NCBI GenBank assembly: GCA_045593905.1
Contig: JAZNXL010000038.1
Location: 1 to 47,768, forward strand
DNA: 47,768 bases
Direction: 5' to 3'
Source: RGIG9041 sp045593905
Lineage (GTDB): Bacteria; Bacillota; Clostridia; Oscillospirales; QAKW01
Below, piece by piece: positions 42,719 to 47,768 of this stretch (its first letter is position 1; each line of letters starts with the position of its first letter). The position numbers were made by a program, and so were the translations under genes. The notes beneath the pieces are model-generated. The model did no database searches and was not told where the DNA came from. It saw only the letters and a program-made list of their open reading frames with translations.

Positions 42719-43395
42719 TTTTGTCTCTCCTTTAGTTCTCTTTCGGCTTGTGATAGCCTTAAGTAATTAAGTTTTATGTCTTGCGCATTTAAGGGCGAAC
42801 CCTCAAGCGCCGCTTTTATAATGCCTTGCCCTGACGCAAACCTTTGTTCACCGGTTGCAAGGTTTACGTTATCGGGTAAATCGTGTTGCTCAAAAAGATA
42901 GCAGCCGTCACCTGCGATTATAACTTTGCAATCGTTAAAATCGGTGCTTATTTTTTGTAAAACATCGCAAACCGCCATGGCACAGTCGTCATAAAGCCTT
43001 GTCACCTTGCCGCCTGCCACCTTAAATGCCGCAGTATAAACCTGATTTCGCCTTGCATCAAGGCAGGGGAGTATTATGGCTTCACTATCCAAAAAATTAT
43101 ATGCTATTGCAAGTAATGTTGACACAGGGTAGCATGGCTTGTTACCTGCAAGACCCATTATTGTAGCTGCGCCTATGCGAAGCCCTGTAAACGAGCCGGG
43201 ACCTGCGGTAAACGCAAACGCGTCAATGCTTTCAATGTTAAGCTCTGCCGCAACAAGCGTGCTGTCTATTAAAGGTAAAAGTGTTTGCGAGTGTGTAAGT
43301 GTTGACTCAGTAAAGCTTTTTGCAATTACCGTGTCGTTTTCGCAAACGGCGCATGCGGCGGTTTTGCCCGATGCGTCAATACCGAGAATTTTCAT
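42715..43395 (-). CDS. tsaB: tRNA threonylcarbamoyladenosine synthesis protein TsaB
   Basis: TsaB is the non-catalytic partner of TsaD in making t6A at position 37 of ANN-decoding tRNAs. It has the ASKHA fold, opening MKILGIDASGKTAACAV, with FAFTAGPGSFTGLRIGAATI as the family signature. I chose the ATG at 43395 (226 residues), just after the tsaE stop, with CGGAG upstream; the frame is open further back over tsaE, without a site. The direct neighbour tsaE is its usual partner. TsaD and TsaC are not in the window. Confidence 0.94.
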   Translation of the reverse strand: MKILGIDASGKTAACAVCENDTVIAKSFTESTLTHSQTLLPLIDSTLVAAELNIESIDAFAFTAGPGSFTGLRIGAATIMGLAGNKPCYPVSTLLAIAYNFLDSEAIILPCLDARRNQVYTAAFKVAGGKVTRLYDDCAMAVCDVLQKISTDFNDCKVIIAGDGCYLFEQHDLPDNVNLATGEQRFASGQGIIKAALEGSPLNAQDIKLNYLRLSQAERELKERQK

Positions 43396-43399
43396 TTTT

Positions 43400-43804
43400 T
43401 TACTCCGAGATTGTAATTTTTCTATCTTCGCCGTGATACTTGATGTCAACATAAACAATGTTGCCTTCAAGCCCGTCTAAAACATTTTCACTCCACTCGA
43501 CAAGCGAGATGCCGCTGTCGGCATAGTCGTAAAAGCCAATGTCGTAAAGCGCATCTGCTCCGTTTATGCGGTACATATCGTAGTGGTATATGGGCATGTC
43601 ACCCTCATAAATATTCATAATGGTAAAGGTGGGGCTTGTAACAAGCTCTGTTACACCAAGCTCGGCGCACAGATATTTAATAAAAGTTGTTTTGCCCGCG
43701 CCAAGCTCACCCGAAAACGCTACAATGGTAGGTACTTTAAGAGTTTTTGCAAACTCTTTTGCAACATTCTTGGTGTCTTCAAGGCTTTTTAGTATCTTTT
43801 CCAT
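43400..43804 (-). CDS. tsaE: tRNA threonylcarbamoyladenosine synthesis ATPase TsaE
   Basis: TsaE is a small P-loop ATPase that resets the TsaB-TsaD complex during t6A formation. The Walker A is SGELGAGKTTF (residues 31-41), followed by VTSPTFTIMNIYEG and the conserved HYDMYRI. The length of 134 is slightly short but in range. The ATG has a GGAG site. It is the first gene of the nine-gene minus-strand operon and has a good promoter of its own. Confidence 0.95.
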   Translation of the reverse strand: MEKILKSLEDTKNVAKEFAKTLKVPTIVAFSGELGAGKTTFIKYLCAELGVTELVTSPTFTIMNIYEGDMPIYHYDMYRINGADALYDIGFYDYADSGISLVEWSENVLDGLEGNIVYVDIKYHGEDRKITISE

Positions 43805-43831
43805 TTGTTCTCCAATTAATAAATAATATAT

Positions 43832-43860
43832 ATTATAACATTATATATTGCGCATTTCAA
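43832..43860 (-). promoter_or_regulatory. Promoter of the tsaE-ftsH operon
   Basis: On the minus strand TTGAAA (43855-43860) and TATAAT (43832-43837) are 17 bases apart. Transcription should begin near 43825, about 20 bases before the tsaE ATG. It is back to back with the rodA promoter; the two -35 boxes are 7 bases apart. Confidence 0.82.
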
Positions 43861-43867
43861 GTTAGAC

Positions 43868-43896
43868 TTGTAATTTGTTCCAAATTTGTATATAAT
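43868..43896 (+). promoter_or_regulatory. Promoter of the rodA-family gene
   Basis: TTGTAA (43868-43873) and TATAAT (43891-43896) are 17 bases apart. The start near 43903 leaves only a short leader and rules out any translation start upstream of it. Confidence 0.72.
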
Positions 43897-43917
43897 GTTA
43901 TCAATAATCAAAAGGAG

Positions 43918-45042
43918 GTGCAAAAAATCAAAACGCTTTTTTCATATATCTGGTATGTTATCAAAAAAATAGACGTGCTTTTGTTTTCAATTTGCACCGC
44001 CTGCGCAGTTTTTGGAATAGTGCTTATATCGTCGGCAACTCATAGTTTTGGTACACAAAAACTTGTAATAGTTCAAACTGCCGCAATGCTCATGGGCTTT
44101 GTTGCAATACTTGTGCTAATATTTTTAGATACAAGCAATCTTATCCGCTTTCCGTGGTATATATACGCCGGATGCGTACTCGCTTTAGTTGCCACGCTCA
44201 TTTTTGGTAAAGAGATACTTGGTAATAAAAACTGGATAGTTTTAGGACCTGTAAGCATACAACCCTCAGAGTTTGTAAAAGCGGGGTTTATAGTCAGCTT
44301 TTCGGCGCATCTTAAAAAAATAAGAGACGACGTAAACCACCCCACAGCAATCGTACAGCTTTTATTACACTTTGGTATTATCTTTGCGCTTGTGCTCGCA
44401 AGCGGCGACCTTGGTACAAGCATTGTTTTTTTGTTTGTTTTTATAATGATGATGTATGCTGCAGGCTTGCACCCGCTTTATTTTATAACAAGCTTTGTTG
44501 CGGTTGCGGCAGCAGCACCGCTTGTCTTTTCAAAGCTTGCACATTACCAACAAATGCGAATTTTGGCGGTGTACGACCCGTCACTCGACCCACTTGGCTA
44601 CGGCTACCACACAATTCAAAGTAAAATCGCGCTCGGCTCGGGCGGACTTACAGGCTCCGGTCTTTATAACGGTATCCAAACTCAATACAGTGTACTTCCT
44701 GAAAAGCAAACCGATTTTATCTTTTCGGTAGCAGGCGAGGAGCTTGGTTTTGTTGGCAGCATCTCAATTTTATTACTTTTACTGTTTGTTATTTTAAGAA
44801 TTTTTGCTATTGCAAAACAATGCAGGTCGTATAGCGATATGCTAATTTGTGTAGGCGTTGGCTCGGTGTTCTTGTTTCAAGCGGTTGAAAACATTGGTAT
44901 GTGCCTTGGCGTTTTGCCTGTTATTGGCATTACGCTTCCGTTCTTTAGCTACGGCGGCTCATCAATGCTTGCAAGTATGTGCCTGATTGGTCTTGTAATG
45001 TCGGCGGCATCGCATAACCGCACAGGCTTTTTCAAAAAATAA
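43918..45042 (+). CDS. rodA: SEDS peptidoglycan glycosyltransferase, RodA/FtsW family
   Basis: SEDS proteins polymerise glycan strands from lipid II, in elongation (RodA), division (FtsW) or sporulation (SpoVE). About ten membrane segments are visible. Family motifs are GPVSIQPSEFVKAG, SGDLGTSIVFLFVF, GLYNGIQTQYSVLPEKQTDF and, near the end, LPFFSYGGSSMLA. The soluble tail is short (AASHNRTGFFKK). The gene stands alone, not with division genes, so RodA is likeliest, but FtsW or SpoVE is possible. The start is uncertain: the GTG at 43918 lies inside a perfect AAAGGAGGTG, which would instead suit an ATC at 43927. Confidence 0.88.
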   Translation: MQKIKTLFSYIWYVIKKIDVLLFSICTACAVFGIVLISSATHSFGTQKLVIVQTAAMLMGFVAILVLIFLDTSNLIRFPWYIYAGCVLALVATLIFGKEILGNKNWIVLGPVSIQPSEFVKAGFIVSFSAHLKKIRDDVNHPTAIVQLLLHFGIIFALVLASGDLGTSIVFLFVFIMMMYAAGLHPLYFITSFVAVAAAAPLVFSKLAHYQQMRILAVYDPSLDPLGYGYHTIQSKIALGSGGLTGSGLYNGIQTQYSVLPEKQTDFIFSVAGEELGFVGSISILLLLLFVILRIFAIAKQCRSYSDMLICVGVGSVFLFQAVENIGMCLGVLPVIGITLPFFSYGGSSMLASMCLIGLVMSAASHNRTGFFKK

Positions 45043-45079
45043 AAAAGTCAATGAGCCTTCGCTCATTGACTTTTTCTGT
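45042..45079. terminator. Bidirectional terminator between rodA and the AraC-type gene
   Basis: A 15-bp perfect stem (arms 45042-45056 and 45061-45075, core GTCAATGAGC/GCTCATTGAC) has loop CTTC and T-rich ends. The stop codon of the minus-strand AraC-type gene lies within the right arm. Confidence 0.93.
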
Positions 45080-45866
45080 ATTTAATTGGTGTAATTCCTG
45101 TTTGTGCCTTAAATGCGCTCGAGAAGTAGTGCTCGTTTTTAAACCCGAGTTCAAACGCAATCTCTTTAATAGACATTCTTGTGCCTTTAAGCATCTGCTG
45201 TGCAACACTCATTTTTCGTTTTAATGCATATTCATAAGGTGTTGCGCCATAAACTTTCTTAAATATACGAATAACCTGTGACTGTGATTTATTTATAAGC
45301 GCCGCAAGGTCTTCGACGCTTATGGTCTTTGCATAGTTTGTATCAATATATTCGCGAAGCTTTTGTGCATCGGTTGAGTTTTCACTTTCAATTTGCAAGT
45401 CGCTTTCGGCCATACCCTGAATAATTTTATGTAAAATTACTGCGTTTTCGTTTACAATTGAATTTTTATCGCGTAAACTGTCAACATTTTTATAAAACTC
45501 ATCAAAGAGTGAAAATAACCTGCAACCTTTAAAAACACACTTGTTTTCAATTTTATAAAGCTTTACAAGGCTGTCGACAAGCTCGCCGCTAACGTTAAAC
45601 CAAAGCTTTGTCCAAGGGCGCATAGTATCCGTATAACACTTGTGGTCATCGCCTTTTTTAAAAAAGCAAACGTCACCCGCCTCGGCAATGATTTTATTTT
45701 TGCCGCACACTACTGTTCCATAGCCCGAAATAATGTATTCAAAACAATAAACAGGTGAGTTCTTTCTGTCAATTTTATACTTTTCGTCACAGTATGTCAT
45801 ACCGCAAAGGTGTATGTTCAGCACACTGTTTTCACTATTTATAAAGTTTTTAAGCAGTTCTCTCAT
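45063..45866 (-). CDS. AraC family transcriptional regulator
   Basis: This is a one-component regulator with an N-terminal cupin-like sensor (about residues 1-150; GYGTVVCGKNKIIAEAGDVC) and a C-terminal AraC DNA-binding domain with two helix-turn-helix units (about 165-267: SVEDLAALINKSQSQVIRIF, then SIKEIAFELGFKNEHYFSSA and the closing TGITPIKYRK). This plan is common in regulators of sugar use. The length of 267 residues is normal. The site before the ATG is weak. No target or transporter is adjacent, so the ligand cannot be told. Confidence 0.92.
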   Translation of the reverse strand: MRELLKNFINSENSVLNIHLCGMTYCDEKYKIDRKNSPVYCFEYIISGYGTVVCGKNKIIAEAGDVCFFKKGDDHKCYTDTMRPWTKLWFNVSGELVDSLVKLYKIENKCVFKGCRLFSLFDEFYKNVDSLRDKNSIVNENAVILHKIIQGMAESDLQIESENSTDAQKLREYIDTNYAKTISVEDLAALINKSQSQVIRIFKKVYGATPYEYALKRKMSVAQQMLKGTRMSIKEIAFELGFKNEHYFSSAFKAQTGITPIKYRKSQ

Positions 45867-45912
45867 GCGTGTTTTTTAACCTTTTTCGTGATTTTATGCT
45901 TGATTATTATAC

Positions 45913-45940
45913 ATTATAGCATCTTATATGATAAAATCAA
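45913..45940 (-). promoter_or_regulatory. Promoter of the AraC-type gene
   Basis: On the minus strand TTGATT (45935-45940) and TATAAT (45913-45918) are 16 bases apart, with about 40 bases of leader before the start codon. Confidence 0.55.
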
Positions 45941-45969
45941 CATTTTTGTTAAAAAATTCATATTATCTA

Positions 45970-45998
45970 TTGAAATTTTTAAAAAATGTTGGTATTAT
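45970..45998 (+). promoter_or_regulatory. SigA promoter of groESL
   Basis: TTGAAA (45970-45975) and TATTAT (45993-45998) are 17 bases apart. The start near 46005 lies inside the CIRCE element. Confidence 0.8.
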
Positions 45999-46001
45999 AT
46001 A

Positions 46002-46028
46002 TTAGCACTCAAACAACACGAGTGCTAA
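46002..46028 (+). promoter_or_regulatory. CIRCE operator (HrcA binding site) of groESL
   Basis: A second perfect TTAGCACTC-N9-GAGTGCTAA. Its arms match those of the hrcA operon exactly; only the spacer differs. It should put groESL under the HrcA encoded in this window. Confidence 0.98.
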
Positions 46029-46056
46029 ACATTGTTGTTTTTTGGAGGATAAATAC

Positions 46057-46329
46057 ATGAAACTTAAACCGCTTGCTGATAGAGTAGTTTTAAAAATGGT
46101 AGAAGCGGAGGAAACCACTAAGAGCGGCATCATCTTAACTGCTGCTGCACAAGAAAAGCCTCAGTTTGCCGAAGTAATCGAAGTAGGTCCCGGTACCGAA
46201 GACGTTAAAATGACAGTTGAGGTTGGCAACAAGGTTGTTACCAACAAATACAGCGGCACACAAATTAAACTTGACGGCATTGAATATGTAATTGTTAAGC
46301 AAGAAGACATATTAGCAATTGTTGAATAA
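46057..46329 (+). CDS. groES: Co-chaperonin GroES
   Basis: GroES caps the GroEL barrel during protein folding. It opens MKLKPLADRVVLKMVEAEE and has the mobile loop TTKSGIILTAAAQEKPQ, ending VIVKQEDILAIVE. The length is 90 residues from the ATG at 46057, which has GGAGG at 46044-46048; an in-frame ATG 15 bases earlier lies within that site and is rejected. groEL follows after 11 bases. Confidence 0.97.
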   Translation: MKLKPLADRVVLKMVEAEETTKSGIILTAAAQEKPQFAEVIEVGPGTEDVKMTVEVGNKVVTNKYSGTQIKLDGIEYVIVKQEDILAIVE

Positions 46330-46340
46330 GGAGAATAAAT

Positions 46341-47768
46341 ATGGCAAAGCAAATTATTTACGGCGAGGATGCAAGAAAAGCACTTCAATCAGGTGTTGAC
46401 AAACTCGCAAATACAGTAAAAATCACACTCGGTCCCAAGGGCAGAAACGTTGTTCTTGCAAGACAGTTCGGCACACCGCTCATTACAAACGACGGTGTTA
46501 CAATTGCAAAGGACATTGAGCTTGAGGACGCTTTTGAAAATATGGGCGCTCAGCTTGTTAAAGAGGTTTCAACAAAAACCAACGATACAGCAGGTGACGG
46601 TACAACAACCGCTACACTTTTAGCACAAGCTCTTATCCGTGAGGGTATGAAAAATATTGCCGCAGGTGCAAACCCCATGATTGTGCGCAAGGGTATTCAA
46701 AAGGCTGTTGATAAAACTGTTGAGGTTGTAGTTGGCAACTCACAAAAAATCAGCGGTACTGAAGATATTGCAAGGGTTGCAACCGTATCATCAGCTGACG
46801 AAAACGTGGGAACACTTATTGCCGAAGCAATGCAAAAGGTTAAAACCGATGGCGTTATCACTGTTGAAGAATCAAAAACTGCCGAGACCACCTGCGATGT
46901 TGTTGAGGGTATGCAGTTTGACCGCGGTTACATCACACCTTATATGGTAACCGATACCGATAAAATGGAAGCAGTTATTGACGACGCTTACCTTCTTATT
47001 ACCGATAAAAAAATCACAAGCATTCAAGAAATTTTACCTGTACTTGAGCAAATTGTTCAGGCAGGCAAAAAACTCGTTATTGTTGCTGAAGACATCGAAG
47101 GCGAAGCTCTTGCAACACTTATTGTAAACAAAATTCGCGGCACCTTTAACTGTGTTGCCGTAAAAGCCCCCGGCTTTGGCGACAGACGTAAAGAAATGCT
47201 TCAGGATATTGCAATCTTAACAGGCGGTACAGTAGTATCAGAAGAGGTTGGCATTGAACTTAAAGATGCAACCGTTGATATGCTGGGTCACGCAGGTCAG
47301 GTTAAGGTCACAAAAGAAACAACTGTTATCGTTAGCGGCTCGGGCAGTGTTGATGCAATCAACAACCGCATTGCTCAAATAAGAAACGCAATCGAAAACA
47401 CAACCTCAGACTTTGACCGTGAAAAGCTCGAAGAACGCCTTGCAAAGCTTTCGGGCGGTGTTGCAGTTATCAGAGTTGGTGCTGCTACCGAAACCGAAAT
47501 GAAAGAAAAGAAAATGCGCGTTGAAGATGCTCTTGCTGCTACCAAGGCTGCAGTTGAAGAGGGTATTGTTGCAGGCGGCGGTACCGCTTACATCAAAGCA
47601 ATTCCCGCAGTTAAAGAACTTTACGAAAGCCTTACAGGTGACGAGAAAACAGGGGTTGCAATCGTTATGAAGGCACTTGAAGAACCTGTACGCCAAATCG
47701 CTCTTAACAGCGGTCTTGAAGGCTCGGTTATTTTAGAGAACATTCTTAAAAACGAAAAAGCTGATTAC
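46341..47768 (+). CDS. groEL: Chaperonin GroEL (3' end cut off)
   Basis: GroEL is the tetradecameric folding chamber. The first 476 residues are present and open to the window edge. Recognisable places are VKITLGPKGRNVVLARQFG, the ATP site NDTAGDGTTTATLLAQALI, the apical domain (YITPYMVTDTDKMEA) and VEDALAATKAAVEEGIVAGGG. About 65-70 residues should be missing at the C-terminus. The ATG follows AAGGAG, which overlaps the groES stop. Confidence 0.97.
   Translation, partial: MAKQIIYGEDARKALQSGVDKLANTVKITLGPKGRNVVLARQFGTPLITNDGVTIAKDIELEDAFENMGAQLVKEVSTKTNDTAGDGTTTATLLAQALIREGMKNIAAGANPMIVRKGIQKAVDKTVEVVVGNSQKISGTEDIARVATVSSADENVGTLIAEAMQKVKTDGVITVEESKTAETTCDVVEGMQFDRGYITPYMVTDTDKMEAVIDDAYLLITDKKITSIQEILPVLEQIVQAGKKLVIVAEDIEGEALATLIVNKIRGTFNCVAVKAPGFGDRRKEMLQDIAILTGGTVVSEEVGIELKDATVDMLGHAGQVKVTKETTVIVSGSGSVDAINNRIAQIRNAIENTTSDFDREKLEERLAKLSGGVAVIRVGAATETEMKEKKMRVEDALAATKAAVEEGIVAGGGTAYIKAIPAVKELYESLTGDEKTGVAIVMKALEEPVRQIALNSGLEGSVILENILKNEKADY

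Noticed and set aside
45810..46028. Small hydrophobic open frame running into the groESL promoter
   Set aside because: It overlaps the AraC-type gene start, the promoter and the CIRCE site; its composition is that of A+T-rich spacer.
1..47768. Mobile elements, CRISPR arrays, phage or defence genes
   Set aside because: No transposase, integrase, direct-repeat array or defence-type gene was seen; gene content is core metabolism and chaperones throughout.

Overview
The window reads as a chromosomal stretch of a low-GC, Gram-positive, probably spore-forming member of the Clostridia. Four things point there: the Firmicute-type order hrcA-grpE-dnaK-dnaJ with CIRCE operators, a clostridial glgB-glgC-glgD-glgA-glgP cluster, a CwlJ/GerQ-like pair and a PdaA-like deacetylase (both linked to spores), and A+T-rich spacers with strong SigA-type promoters and AGGAGG ribosome sites. 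I cannot name the genus. No tRNA, rRNA, CRISPR array, insertion sequence or prophage is visible, and no gene-free gap exceeds about 220 bases.

Layout. 1-1757: end of an amino-acid ABC transporter ATPase and a CCA-adding enzyme. 1773-4448 (minus): a lipid kinase and a GH13 glucanase. 4552-12627 (plus): glycogen synthesis and breakdown (glgB, glgC, glgD, glgA, glgP). 12695-13506: a small cortex hydrolase and a GerQ-like coat protein. 13535-13759 (minus): a YdbC-type ssDNA-binding protein. 13945-18552: the hrcA-grpE-dnaK-dnaJ heat-shock operon behind a perfect CIRCE. 18668-21297: an Asp23-like protein, a FakA-like kinase and a cytidylate-kinase-like protein. 21349-29952: a pyrimidine operon (pyrC, carB, pyrK, pyrD, pyrF, pyrE, pyrB) behind a strong promoter and a terminator/antiterminator leader resembling a PyrR attenuator; carA is not in it. 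29941-34776: a PiT phosphate transporter, a PdaA-like deacetylase, an amidase-fold protein missing key catalytic residues, a YgiQ radical SAM protein and queH. 34793-43804 (minus): a nine-gene housekeeping operon, transcribed tsaE-tsaB-rpiB-gdpP-rplI-dnaB-tilS-hpt-ftsH. 43918-45042: a RodA/FtsW-family glycosyltransferase. 45063-45866 (minus): an AraC-type regulator. 46057 to the end: CIRCE-controlled groES and a truncated groEL.

How the parts work together. The glg genes make and mobilise glycogen, with the neighbouring GH13 enzyme likely helping to degrade it. HrcA, encoded here, should repress both its own operon and groESL through the two CIRCE sites. The pyr operon covers the route to UMP apart from the glutaminase subunit of carbamoyl-phosphate synthetase.

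Most of the window is ordinary core genome. The points most worth a second look are: a PyrB with a fused PyrI-like zinc tail but no allosteric domain; the pyr leader; a likely amidase pseudoenzyme; a queH promoter that predicts a leaderless mRNA; a rodA-family gene whose Shine-Dalgarno sequence points to an AUC start; and the GerQ-like/CwlJ-like pair beside the glycogen genes. I did not find a clearly new multi-gene system.
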